A DNA stretch of 64,000 nucleotides, taken from Trichostrongylus colubriformis. Lineage: Eukaryota; Nematoda; Chromadorea; Rhabditida; Trichostrongylidae. Positions 23,101-34,704 of the stretch are shown here, in pieces. Location of the stretch: contig OZ022257.1 of the NCBI GenBank assembly GCA_963978905.1, positions 54,888,873 through 54,952,872 of the forward strand. The letters run 5' to 3'. A model generated the notes under the pieces. It saw only the letters and a list, made by a program, of their open reading frames with translations. It did not search any database and was not told where the DNA came from. A program made the position numbers and the translations under genes. Every line of letters begins with the position of its first letter. Positions within the stretch are counted from its first letter, which is position 1.

Positions 23101-23539
23101 GCCCATAAGTGCACGTTTTTAAGATGCCCTGAATTTGCCCTCTGCCTTTAAGGTTCAACCAAGAAAAATTTTAAGGACCAACAATCCGAGAAATTGAGAC
23201 AGTAGTATCTAGTCATGTATGTAGAGACGAGTGTGCGCCATGTACTCGACCTAATTCTACATTGGTCGGTGAATCGCCTTTACACTCGCACCCTTAAGTT
23301 CTTCGGTTGACATTTCACGTGTTCTTTCAATGCACTTCCTGCCTTATCCCAAGATCATCGCACTTCGATGACCTTTGATTGCACACGTATGCGAGCACAA
23401 CCGGTTGTTCAGTGGTACGGCGATAGCGTGGTCAATCCATTGATAGAGATGTACTCATGTGACATTCTGGACGCCGAATTGTTGCAATGGGATCTGAGAC
23501 CAGGGTTTCAGAAAACGTGGGTTTAGATGGAATGAGGAA
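23101..23539. other. No gene recognised
   Basis: Unique-looking sequence between two R2 copies, with no supported exon. Confidence 0.4.
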
Positions 23540-24590
23540 GTAAAAGGATACAGGATAAAGTTTTTTGCCGTTAATCAGTCCATTCTTGGGATGCGCCGCA
23601 CATTCTAGTTCCATTCAGAATCGTGGTAGCTGGTGAATGTGATGGGGCCTATACAATAACTTGCGGTGGCCGATGTACAGGGGGTGCCAAAAAAAGTAAT
23701 TTTGCCCACGGCTCACATCTCCCAATTATACAAAACATAGGGAAACGAAAGAAATGCAAGTAATGGGGCAAAATATTCCCGAAATGTTCCTCTGAAAGCA
23801 GGAACAAGCTGAGACTCACTACTTTCATTTTCATAAAAATATAGAACCTTTAAGCGGCGCAGTTGGGCTTCGGAGCACCCACGGTTTCAAGGTCCCCTTA
23901 AAACAGTGGAGCCGGGTTCCATGGTAGGTCTTTTGTGGGAAGCTTCCTGAGGATTGCCCCTTTGGTTCATGGAAGTCACAGAGCCCCTGCTGCTTGGACA
24001 AGGCTGCTATGATCCGAAGTATCATTTTCATGCCCAAATCCGTCTCCGGAGGGGTTTCAGTGGTAAGTGCACGTTTTGGCTCTTGGAAACGAAGGGCGCT
24101 GGGAACCCGGAAAAAACGGGATCCTAAAGAACACCACCCAGTATGAATCCCCTTAGGTACCCAGAGTGAACGGACCTCAGCAAGGTTGTGAACGAGGGCG
24201 ACGAAATTCGGATTTTGCCCAGTTGAGGTGACACATCTTGTTCACTATTTCCTCGCTCCCGTTCCTGCTTGTGCAGAAGGCTGCCACGGAGTATAGTGAT
24301 AGAATGAAGTCTGCTCTTGAATCTGGGGATGTGAATACCTCAACAGAATTTGCTGTAGTTCGACTAAAGTGGGATGAAACTGGACGAGACAAAATTACTT
24401 TTTTTTGGCACCCCCTGTACAGGTCAGTACTTTTGTTCTTCCAGACGAGACTGGTGCCAATTCACCGACCCCGAAAGGATGGAAGGCTTGGTTGGCCTGG
24501 GTGGGCGTTGATGCGAAATTTGATCCCCACACCATGAGGGAATGCGCGCCCCTTGTCACTACACCACCTCCACCCACTATTAGGTTATAG
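23540..24590 (-). repeat. Family R2 repeat, copy 3, split by a Tc1-type insertion
   Basis: The left piece (23540-23677) and right piece (24418-24590) together match the uninterrupted R2 copy at 54575-54790. Left runs GGATAAAGTTTTTTGCCGTT to GGCCGATG; right starts CAGGTCAGTACTTTTGTTC and continues through CCAGACGAG. The break is filled by the element at 23678-24417 with TA at both junctions. Confidence 0.7.
23678..24417 (+). mobile_element. Tc1/mariner-type non-autonomous element, copy 2 (intact ends)
   Basis: This 740-bp element has near-perfect terminal inverted repeats of about 27 bp (CAGGGGGTGCCAAAAAAA then GTAATTTTG, and the reverse complement at the right). TA duplications lie at 23676-23677 and 24418-24419. 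The end sequence and TA target fit Tc1-like transposons. No DDE transposase motif is present, so mobility would need a transposase in trans. Copy 3 (51378-52115) is collinear along its length and copy 1 (2647-3403) is inverted. Confidence 0.85.
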
Positions 24591-25928
24591 GTGATTTTTA
24601 TGCAACACTTCTCTGTTTTTTCTTATTCTAAATCCATTTTTCATGTAAATGTTTGAGCCTTTACTGAAAAATAATTACGCTATCCATATCTACTTGTATC
24701 TTTATTTTTTCGGAAAATTTTACTAATTATCTCATCTAATTAACTTATTTTAGATAAATTTAAGAGAATTTTCTAAAAACGATACCTCAATGGAGAATAA
24801 AACAAAATGAATGTGCACATTTGAAGTCGGCTATGGGGCTCTTGAAAATTGTCATTTGTTATAGCAAGTGTGAAGCTGAGATAATACACATAAGCTGTGA
24901 AATGGTACCAGCTGCCCTCTCCGTGAATCACACTTACGAAAACTTCTGGAAACTTCCAGAAAACTATGAAGAAAATGTCACCAAAATTCTACAATTCAGA
25001 TATTTTAAAACGATCTCTGAAAACAGATGCTGACTGGCAATTTAATTAGTTTATCATAATGGTAGCAACTGATCGAGTTCCGAAATGGGAGGTTTGAGTG
25101 GCTCTATGTAGCCTCTATCGATGTAACAATTGATAAACAGCTAGTAGTAGCTTGTAAGTGTGTTGAACTTTCATTTCAAAAGGTCGTAAATGTTTTGAAC
25201 TTTTCATATCAAAAGGTCGTGCTTCAGGAGAGGACAATTTCAGGCGGAGAATCGGAGTTCATACCGGTTTTTACCTATTTGATTCGATTTTCTGAATTAT
25301 AGGTAAGGACATCATGAAGGAATGCATTGGTAGAACCTCAAGGAAGAAAACTACAAGGGGATCTGTCAGTTTACTTGCTCTAAATAGGAGAGAGATGTCG
25401 TGGCTCGTGTATTATCCTTTTCGACATGCGTCGATAGGAGATTTTTTATTCGACGTTTATTCAATCAAACGCCGACCATAAACGATCGAAAATGCGTCAA
25501 GCTCGGCAAAACTGTGGCTCCACTTGCTCCACCACTTGCTTTCCATTTAATCGTATCACCAATCATCTATCTGTAATCGTCAAAAGTGATCGGTCATTTT
25601 TAGTCGTCAGTAGATGGTAATCTCGAGATGTAGAACGGTGTTTTCAATAAGAAAACAGTAATTGATATTATGACCCACTCACTCTCTCAAAGGTTGACCC
25701 ACTACGCCACGTCCTCTAGACCCGCGGGATTCATTAGCCATCCTAGAATCACCATATCTTCCCATGAGTCCGTGGCAGTTCCGTTATTAGTCATATCGGT
25801 GCTTATGTAGGTTACGGCGGGTGCACTTTTGTGCTCGGCGTCCGGCGCTATTCATGCAAAATGGGTTTGTCTCTTACCCATGTATTTATGTTGTATTTAC
25901 CTAATGTGGACCGCATGCAAAGTCACGC
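24591..25928. other. No gene recognised
   Basis: AT-rich; an open frame at 24821-25033 (+) has no recognised motif or splice context. Confidence 0.4.
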
Positions 25929-26163
25929 GATAAATGTGAATACGGCTAAGATACAGAACCACAAAGTCTCGGTCGGTAGGGCGGGGCCTGCGGGCAAGTG
26001 TCCACCCCGTCGTCCGCCATGGTCGGAGACGCATTGTAGGAACAGAAAAATACTATCCGTTCCCAACCGTGGTGGACGACGGGACGGGGCTTTTACTCGG
26101 AGGCCACGCCCACCCGGCCGAGACTTTGGGGAGCTGTATCGTAGCCGAATTCTCACATTTTTG
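25929..26163. mobile_element. Foldback MITE with about 95-bp arms
   Basis: The left arm starts TAAATGTGAATACGGCTAAG and the right arm ends GTAGCCGAATTCTCACATTT. Inside, AAAGTCTCGGTCGG pairs with CCGGCCGAGACTTT, and CACCCCGTCGTCCGCCA with TGGTGGACGACGGG. The open frames across it are by-products of the palindrome. Confidence 0.7.
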
Positions 26164-27159
26164 CGTGAAGCTTTGCATGCGGCCCTTGTTAGGAGAATAC
26201 AACATAAATTTATGGGTAATAAAGAAACTCACTTCTCCATTCGCGATCCCTTCAAATAAAGGTTAGGTTAAGGTGCACACCTGCTTTTGCAAAATGGTGA
26301 TTGTAGAATGGCAGCGGCCGAGGAAAGCGGCTCGCTTGTCCCTAACTCCCTTCCATCCCCCCCTCACCCCCAACCGTGGTACTACCGCCATATCCATTTT
26401 GTTGTCTTACATATGTATATTTCAACTTTTATAACACGCCTTCCCGGTTTAATTTTTTGTGTCTGCTCTATATGTATTTGGACGTTATAATGTGGTTGTC
26501 TGACAAGTTACCAATTAAATTATGTATATCAAATTACATATGACGGTGTGTTATTTCATGGTTCTGTAATGTGGTACTGGCGTGCAATGTTAATTGTATC
26601 TTGACTGTCCTTTAGGACACCTTTGAAGGCCTTGATTGTGGATTACGGAATTAGAAGCAGTGAAAGAAAGGAATGAAACGGTCTAAAACCAGAGAAGAAC
26701 GTTTCTCCTACCACTGATCTATCAGGACGTGTTTATGTTCCTTCTGCATTACTGAATAGGATGATGCTGGCGGCGAGGTTAACCGCACCACTGCTGACAC
26801 TTGCCCTCCATGGTTACTCCCAATCCCCACCCAACATGTGGTGCAGCGCAGAAGGACTCAGCTGGACTTCAACAGCCAGTCTAGGTCAATATGGATCAGG
26901 GAGGGGGGGGGGAGTGACGCGACTTGCCGGCATATCATTCTTGCAGTTGGGGGTTTGTCCTCCAGCCGTCTTGGCTGTCTCGGGATTGTTTAAGCTTTTT
27001 CATGGAAGGAGCTCGACAGCGCCGTCAGTGAACTCCTCAGGCGTGACGGCAAGCCCGAGTCTCCCCCACCCCCTCGCCCTCCCAGAGCACACCAAGGTGT
27101 CCAGGAAAATGGCCTGTTCATTACGACCCTCTCCCTCAACGGGAACCCGAGTACGGCCC
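26164..27159. other. No gene recognised
   Basis: A 164-codon plus-strand frame from 26761 is open, but it is low-complexity (S/P/G-rich), crosses into the family C repeat, and shows no domain. Confidence 0.4.
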
Positions 27160-27450
27160 CTTCCCTTTTCTTTCAACATCTACATAAAATCTACAGTAAT
27201 AGTAACTATTGTCGATTGCATAGTATTACTACATGTAAGTATTCTGGTACTGTAATTTTTGTGTTGATCACTCATTCAATTATACATATTTTCCTACATA
27301 ACTGGGTGAGCTGACGACACGTTTCGCTTATCATCTCTTCCGGAACTATTGCTCACCTTTGCAATTACCCCTCCCAGTATCTTACCCGTCAAATACGATC
27401 CCCTGTCGAGAAATCTTCGACTCCGGGTGTATCCTGCCCACCCACCCTCT
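27160..27450 (+). repeat. Family C repeat, copy 2
   Basis: Diverged copy with AATAGTAACTATTGTCGATT near the left and GTCAAATACGATCCCCTGTC then GAGAAATCTTCGACTCCGG at the right. It is collinear with 15760-16040. Confidence 0.5.
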
Positions 27451-27899
27451 CCTTGAGCCATGCCAGTCTATGTAGGACTCCACGAGCGATGAAAAGCAAA
27501 GTTGGGCAATCAAAGATTTTTTGATCACGGTTTCTATATACTCTGGTAAGGTCATAAAGGGAATCGAAGATAGGATGGACACTATTTCGCGCCGTTATGT
27601 CCGCGTTGTTGAAGTGACCACTTTTCTTTCAAACAGTATCGAACATTGTATTGTTTCGCACCGAATATCTCCTTTTTGAGCAAGTTTCTTAAACTTTTCA
27701 AACCTTTTCCAACAGGTTTCTTGAACTTTCCGGAGCCTTATAAAGTTCCCCTTCAACCTATCGCTGGAAAACCCTGTCTTCATTCATCGACCCAATATGG
27801 TGTTGTGATAGTATTGATGTGCTTGTAGGACATCAGAGCAATCATAGATAATCCTAATTTTTGCAGTATGCTCTCTTTCACTTTATCTGAGTGACTTTA

Positions 27900-28304
27900 T
27901 TACTGCGTTTTTCCATCTATTGGTACCGTATATTGGACAGTCAAAACCGTTCTTGATTTTACAAATCGGTCATTCTCTTCGGAATACCCACCTATCAACG
28001 TTATCTTTATCTCCAAGAAACCATTATAATGATATAATGTTATTGAAGCAATCAATGGAGAATCAAAAATAGCTCGTGCAAAGTTATGTCGACTCCGAGA
28101 CTCAGTCAAAACTCGGTGGGACCTGAAGCCATTCCGACCGTTATGGTATCTTTGACGAATCAATTTTCGTCTTCTTCGCATCTGCAGCTTAGCAGCATCT
28201 TTGGCTGCCTTTCCCTGTTTGAGCCGCATAACTTCAGCGTCACGGATTTTCATAGCATCCGTTGAAAGACCCACAGCCCCAACTCTTCGCAGCACCTCCA
28301 GCAT
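27900..28304 (-). CDS. Hypothetical basic protein, 134 residues, unrecognised
   Basis: A minus-strand frame with ATG at 28304 and a TAA stop whose bases overlap an AATAAA hexamer, a fitting polyadenylation signal. The first 60 residues are Ala/Lys/Arg-rich and predicted helical (AAKDAAKLQMRRRRKLIRQR), suggesting a nucleic-acid-binding or coiled segment. The C-terminal half is less coding-like. A donor-like GTACCA lies near the end, and another coding-like minus-strand frame follows at 27595-27783 after a TTCCAG acceptor, so the real gene model may be spliced. It could be a transposon-derived ORF. No family is recognised. Confidence 0.35.
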   Translation of the reverse strand: MLEVLRRVGAVGLSTDAMKIRDAEVMRLKQGKAAKDAAKLQMRRRRKLIRQRYHNGRNGFRSHRVLTESRSRHNFARAIFDSPLIASITLYHYNGFLEIKITLIGGYSEENDRFVKSRTVLTVQYTVPIDGKTQ

Positions 28305-28461
28305 TTTCGTTTTGTTCTAACTGCTTCTTCAAATTTTCTTCACATCAAGATCCCTCCGATTTCGACGTGTCATGAGACAGGCGATCAGAACCAGCACTGA
28401 TTTTGCACTGCTCAATAGCAGGACTAACAAACTGGTTTTCTCGAACTTGGGTAATTCAACC

Positions 28462-28525
28462 GCATGCATGCATAATTGATCCAAGTGGTCATCAATGACC
28501 ACAAGGACCAATTATGCATGCAAGC
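28462..28525. repeat. Near-perfect 64-bp palindrome
   Basis: GCATGCATGCATAATTGATC on the left mirrors CCAATTATGCATGCAAGC on the right, with TGGTCAT/ATGACCA at the centre and almost no loop. Only a few mismatches occur over about 31 bp arms. It lies upstream of the hypothetical minus-strand frame at 27900-28304. Confidence 0.6.
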
Positions 28526-29252
28526 GCTGCAGTGATAATCAAATGCCCATATCAGTGCTTCCAGTCAACGGTTCCCACAGAAATGGATGTAAGGAATGAG
28601 CGTAAGGATTATAATAATATCCTTTTATACGTTCGAGTAATTCTTGTGGCAGTCCATGGACTTCAGAAATGCATGATAGGAATGGAATGAAGGATCATAG
28701 TTTATAATAGCAGTATATTATAGTACTATTATCATGCTACCTTGCTTGTCATCCGTCCTATGACGCTAACCTCAAATTCCTTTTCTTTTTTTGAGAAGTA
28801 CACAGAAGTTTTCTGCGTTTCGGAATTTTTTTCGAAAGTAATTGGATTTATGCACATAATGTGGCTTTTTTTAATAATTTTATTCAGCAAGAAATAACAA
28901 AATTCAGCAAAAAGGTGTTTAAATGATTAGATGGGAGCGTTTCGCCATCGCAATCAAGGGCCCTCAAAAAGTTTATTTATTGGCCTTCAATAGGTTAATT
29001 TTTACTACAGAATAACGTAACAATAAAAACCCGCGCATTAATTATGCAGTAACCTAATACGTATGTACGTCCGCAGCTTCATAGGTGAGAGATAAACTTC
29101 CCTAAATAATTCTTTTCTTTTCACGGGCTTTGATTCATGATGGTAAACATAATCCTCAAAGACACAGTTCGCGATAATCTGGTGGGTCGGTCTACCTTCT
29201 TGAAACAGAAGTTCCTTGGATAAATAGTCAGGCTGCACGTTCTTCGCGCCCC
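28526..29252. other. No gene recognised
   Basis: AT-rich sequence, no supported feature. Confidence 0.4.
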
Positions 29253-29367
29253 CACGGCGCTACACCCGCTCCGACGCCATCCACTTCAGCTCCCATTTTG
29301 CTCATTTGACCGATAAAGGAGCTCAAGTGGTGGCGTCGGAGTGGGTTCGAGGAGGTGTAGCGCCGTG
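29253..29367. mobile_element. Small foldback MITE
   Basis: CACGGCGCTACACC at the left end mirrors GGTGTAGCGCCGTG at the right. The inner CTCCGACGCCATCCACTT pairs with AAGTGGTGGCGTCGGAG around a short loop. At 115 bp it has no coding capacity. Confidence 0.7.
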
Positions 29368-32300
29368 ACAGTGCACCGTAGCGACATGAAAGAGATGCAG
29401 CCTAACTAGTTACCCAAGGATTCACTACTCCGAGAAGGTAAGTCGACTCATCAGATTATTCCGAAATGCGCCTTAAAGTTCAGAAATTGGAACTGCGAAA
29501 TCACGATCTCTTTGGCTCTACACTTTGGATTCTCCAATCGGTGGAACCCAAAGTACCATACTTGGCAACACTTATATCCGAGCAGCAAAATACTCCGAAA
29601 TACCTATGGGCGCTCGTGTAATGTGGGGATAGCACTCGGAAGAGCATTCAAAATTCCAGTAGAAAATCATTTTCATTATTCATTTTCATTGCCATTAGGA
29701 TGTTTTTGTTTAAATGTCTGCGATAGATGATCGCAGGTCGGTGAGGTGTTCCCACCCACCTAGGCTTATTGTTAAGCTAAATCCCACATCGCAGTTCGCA
29801 CGCATTTCTTGCATTATTTATTTGTTCATTTTTGTTTTTTAGGTTGTTAATTGTGTGTTTGCTCTGGTATCATGTTTTTAGTTGCTGGAAGGTAGTAAGA
29901 TCTCGGGGAGGGAGCTCTGGAATGAGCGAAACGATTTTTCGTGTTAAAAAATTTTTGGTATCCTTCTCGTAGTGGAGGAAACTCTTTGGGGCTCCTTCTT
30001 ATCACCTCAGGGTGAGCGAAAACTTTCCACTTCCTAGGTAGTGTTTTTGAGTACCACGCCCACGGTACATGGCCGCTCAGTGACGCTCCCCGTTTTTATG
30101 CACTCAGCAACTGATGACCAACTTCTTTGGGTAACCATCAGTTGCTGGTAATGTTATTTTATTTCTTCTGATTTTTTTTTTGGCTTTTCGCCTGAATTTA
30201 TCTTTGCCCTCCTGGCTACTTTGAGAGGATGGCATGTTCAAAGCACTGAAAGTGTGGATAAATGCTCAATTCATCTCCTATTCCGATATTAACTTGAATT
30301 TCGTGATTCTACCAACATCTTCACAGGAACTCTTTCGACATCATCGCATGATCCATGTGTAGTGACTACCAAGCTGTTGGCAGTTCAAACTGAGACTGAT
30401 GCCAGGCGCCTGTTCCGTAGTTCGAACTTTGGATTCGATCTGCTCAGTCTCAGCAGCTGCTCTCAAAATCGGTTTCTTAGGATAAGATTCTGAACTTTTT
30501 TACCTAAGTGAAATTAAGTTTTTATCTTAGTTAACCTACTGGCATGGCCACATGGGCCTGCGGTTATTGAAGCGCGCAGGTCTTTAAGCCCGCACAATGC
30601 TCCCACACCGCTTTGAAAAGAAATTCGAGTGTATGGCCCTCTTTTCTCTATTTTTCCTCCATCCAAAGAATTTTTCATGAGCCTGCTCCCATTTTTCTTT
30701 ACTTGACTTTTCAACTACTTACCGTAGCCACCGGCCCATCTCGTTAACGTCATAAGCTTCATAAATTTGGTACTGAACTTCTGTTTCTCTTAGAAAACGG
30801 TGACCTTTATTTATTCATTGGTTTCCGGGGTATTTATTCATTCTATTATTTCATAATCCTTCATTTTTCAATATTTTATATTTCACTGACACGTTTTCTC
30901 ACTTTTGATCTCAAATTTCTTTTTTGTTTCGTTCGAATCGGCGTCATCATTCAGTCGGTTCTTTTTCCGCTGCGATCTCGTCAATAAATCAGATCCCATG
31001 GTGTTTAGTCTGAGATTAATCTGGCGCCTATTGGCTTTTTTCTTCGTGAACAAACATCAAGGGTTTGTACACAGCTCAAAGGATAAACGTTCAGTGAAGA
31101 GACTGTTTTGCAGTACGCGACCGTACCCCCTCCCCTTTAAATTCTTAAGAATTACGGGAATTTGTGTTGCTTTTTGATTTCAATGCATGGTTAGGCTAGG
31201 GCACCAGAATGTGGCCAAAACATTAGTTCATCTTTCAGGGGCCGTGGGTACGGGAGTTTGGATGGGAGCTAATATCACCAAGGTATTATAAGAGCTGGTG
31301 CAGACATTGTACCTTTTGTGTAAGTGGCACGCTCCAGGCACCTTAACTAGGCCCCACGTACATAGCACTCCGCTTCCACGTGGCTGAGCTCGCCAACCGA
31401 TGGTTGGGTGTGGTGGGGTGCTGGAAAATGCGTTTGTATGCATATTTGTTCTGTGGAATGACGATGAAAGAAATTCTTGTTTAAAAGCATTTCCAATTTT
31501 TAAATCGATGCGAGCTCGGATGCTGTTGACAACCAAGCGATAAAATTCCCATAAATTGATGAACAAGTTTTGAAGATAACCTTTCACACATCCAATAACA
31601 TCGGTTATGCCAACAAAGACTATTTAGAAAAGAAGGGTAAAGGTTACCCACGGAAAATTGTGGTTTCCTGCGGCTTTTTCTCTTTGTCGTACCAATAAGC
31701 AACTTCTGAGGATTTTTTACAGTTTCTGTGTCAATGGTTTCGAATATATAACGGCGTTGAATTTTCAAAATAGAATGGGGAGAATGAAGATGAAGGAGCA
31801 GCGCTATGCCATATGAGTTCCTAAGAGTGAGGTGGGATATTCGCCCTTTTCTTCGCCCTTTCATCTCTACTGGAGCGAACAGAAAGTCTATTACGCGGTG
31901 TAGGCTTCGTTGACGGGAAGTTTCTACGAATTCTACTGACTTTCTTTAGCTCATTCGCGCATTTCCATGAAAAATGACTGTAGCCATACACGCTTTGGTT
32001 GTATCTGATCATATGGGTATACCTGTTTTTTTTTTGAGAAAAACCAACTTTGGAATGCACATTCAAGAACGTTGGCGTCTGATGTACGTGCCAAGAACCC
32101 TGGGTTTCTAAACTTTCTGAGTAAATGATTTATGACCTGCCATAGTTGATTATTCGGTACTCGTTTTTTCGCGATGAAAACATCTGATAAGGATCATAAA
32201 ATCAGGAGAAACTGTAAGAATAAGTGAACAGTTGTTGCTTTTTAATCTTTGGAATGCGCCATGTGCTTTACAGCTGCTAGGGATCGTCTGAGCACCTTAA

Positions 32301-34390
32301 CTTGGAATTTTGGAAGAGCGAAGGAAGGTAAACGGCCGTAGGGAAGTCGAAATGTGCTCACCCTAAAAAGAAAATTAGTAATCGAGTGTGACTTGTTTTT
32401 TGGTAATGCGTGTCTTCCAAACGACTAATGGTGAGCGAATCTTACTCCAGCAGTGCTTTGTCTCCCTAAGAACGCTTCGTGAGCTGCGTATGACCGCCGC
32501 ATATCACACATCTGCGTGGCGTCATTCAACGTCGTTGATATTGCATGCGAAAAAGCGAGGTGCGCTGGAGTCAACGTTAAGATTCATTTCCCTTATTGTT
32601 ATTATTTCAGTTCGTCTGTCTCAATACTCATTCACTTTAGTTTTCGGCGGGCTGCCTCAGAGTAATAGCCAAAGACTGCAAAAGTACTCCGCTTTCAGCC
32701 ATAACACAATCCATCAACTCTAATAGGAACTCATTGCTCGCACGATAAACCTATTCCACGAATCGCTAGCCTTCATTCTCCGTGTTCTATGAGGGTTAGG
32801 AGTAGAGACCAATGGAAATCGTGTACTCCAGAGGTTTCGCCTGCGCAAAGCCTGTGAACATGTGCAAAAACGAAAATGTCGCACTACTATCGTTATCACA
32901 ACGTTCCTTTTTCTCATGCAATATCTTTTATTTTTTCCTTTGAGGAAGCCAAGAACCTGAGCACACATCATTCTTTCACTTTCTTTTTTGGGCTTTGCAA
33001 AAATCTCCTCGAAATCCTTCAGGTTAAGATGATCAGATGTGATCTTTGAGTGGTTTTTGAGACCGAGGTCAAGCTTTGATCGAGGAGCACTCGAGAGAGG
33101 TCAGTGTACAATCTATAGGAGATGGTATTGTCATATTTTCTCTGTCGATGTGGAGCTGACAATGAGGGAGGATGGGTGGTCTAAAGTGATGTGTGATATT
33201 GATTCAGATTTCTCGTCACTTTTCAAGAGTTTTTCCGATAACTTCCGCCCACTCGACATCCTCGTTGAGACGGAAAGATGGTGGGGGAGGTTCCTCACAG
33301 TTCCGCAAATTCAAATTCCGTAAATGCCAACACGACTACTTCACGCGACACGAGCACAACACAATGACCATATTTGGGATTCTGGAACTCCGATAATCTC
33401 AGCTAAATGCGCTTGGTGTTTTTGGTCAAAAAGAGATCATCCGAAACACTTCTTCAAATTTGTCTTCTTCTCAAAAAAAAAACTTCGAGTGTGCTTCGTA
33501 TAACTCCTATTTCTTTAAAAAATCTACATTGTGGATATTCCTTCAAAGACCTGTAATCTGCTGAAGTCTTTGTCTATTGATTTCTTCATCTTTTTGATAA
33601 TTTATGATGTAAATATGGACAAAACTAGCATTAAATAATAATATGATAGAACTGTTGAGTGATGAACTCCTAAAACTCTCGCAAAACCCTCGCAAAACAT
33701 TCGAGATCCACTGGTCCACTCATGGTCAAACATGGGTTGGGAATCTTCGAAAGGTATCGGGTCTCTAGTTGGAAAAAAGTGGGTCGTCATTTTTTTCAAA
33801 ATCCCCGACAAATCCTTGATGATCACCTTATTTTTGATGATTTTTGGGCTTATCAGATGGTCTCGGAGGATTATTCGGATAGCATGGATGATCAAAGTTT
33901 GTTGGTTGTAATGTCGGAGGGTCGGTTTTCAGGTGGGTCGATTTTTTACAAAAAAATTTCCTCAACGCAGTCCTGGAGCATGCCGTGACCTTGATCTCTT
34001 TTACTTTTTACTACATACTACTTTGATACTTCGATATTATACTTGTCGTGACTTTTTTCGATTTTCTGAGCTTTTTTGAAAATGAAAAATTTGTGAAAGA
34101 CTTATTTTTGAATATCCGAACATTATTCAAATTTCATCAAATGCTGAATTCTGACGAACTATAGGACATCGTACCCAGATTGCCCTTTAGGGCCGTTAGA
34201 AGGCCGCTGAGGCGGAGGTTTTGGCTGGCATTCAGTTTATTTCGCAGACGCGCCTAGTCCCAATTATCGGATTGTTGCTGGGAGGACGACATATTTCATG
34301 TTGGTCCCGGGGCTAAATTCCCCGCGTATCGCTTATCTCCTCCCACATCAACGGTCTGATCAGCGGGCGTTCTCGTTCTCTCAGTGATTG
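29368..34390. other. No gene recognised over about 5 kb
   Basis: Mostly AT-rich. Open frames at 31481-32066 (-), 32388-32723 (+) and 33602-33988 (both strands) have no motif I recognise. The segment 33660-33980 has a periodic TTTTT(G/C)A texture and may be an unclassified repeat. Confidence 0.35.
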
Positions 34391-34692
34391 TGCACCACCA
34401 CCACAGCAGCCGATCGTAAACCTCGTTGTTGTGCGATGATCACAACGGCATGGTCAATCTGTCTGTCGTCCCTCCCTGCCCCGCAACCTCCCTCCCTCCC
34501 GGCAGGCCTATCTCCCCTTATGGGATAGCACGATGGTCGATGCTGTCGACGAAGGCGGAGCATTTTCCATCGCTGTTGCATGCGTCTTCATCTAATCACG
34601 TTATCGACCCATAGTCCTCCTCTCCTCCTCTTGTCCTCTTCTACCACGTCTATTGTCCCCCCTTACTCACTTATATGAATTTTATGTGGGTC
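34391..34692 (+). promoter_or_regulatory. Pyrimidine- and GC-rich 5' flank of the HD-domain gene
   Basis: A GC- and C/T-rich stretch (CCTCCCTCCCGGCAGGCC and similar) directly upstream of the start exon at 34703. Its composition contrasts with the AT-rich DNA on both sides, as expected of a promoter or 5' outron. No TATA box was identified. Confidence 0.3.
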
Positions 34693-34702
34693 TCTATTTC
34701 AG
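34693..34702 (+). promoter_or_regulatory. Likely trans-splice acceptor (CTATTTCAG)
   Basis: A consensus nematode 3' splice site ends at 34702, two bases before the ATG at 34705. A near-zero 5'UTR is characteristic of SL1 trans-spliced messages. A non-coding upstream exon is the alternative. Confidence 0.5.
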
Positions 34703-34704
34703 AA

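Noticed and set aside
25831..26259. 142-codon plus-strand open frame
   Set aside because: It spans the foldback at 25929-26163; arm symmetry explains the open frames on both strands.
26761..27255. 164-codon plus-strand open frame, the longest single plus-strand frame in the area
   Set aside because: Low-complexity composition, no motif, and its 3' third runs into the family C repeat.
33602..33988. Open frames on both strands at one locus
   Set aside because: Mirror frames over a T-rich periodic stretch with no domain; probably an unclassified repeat.
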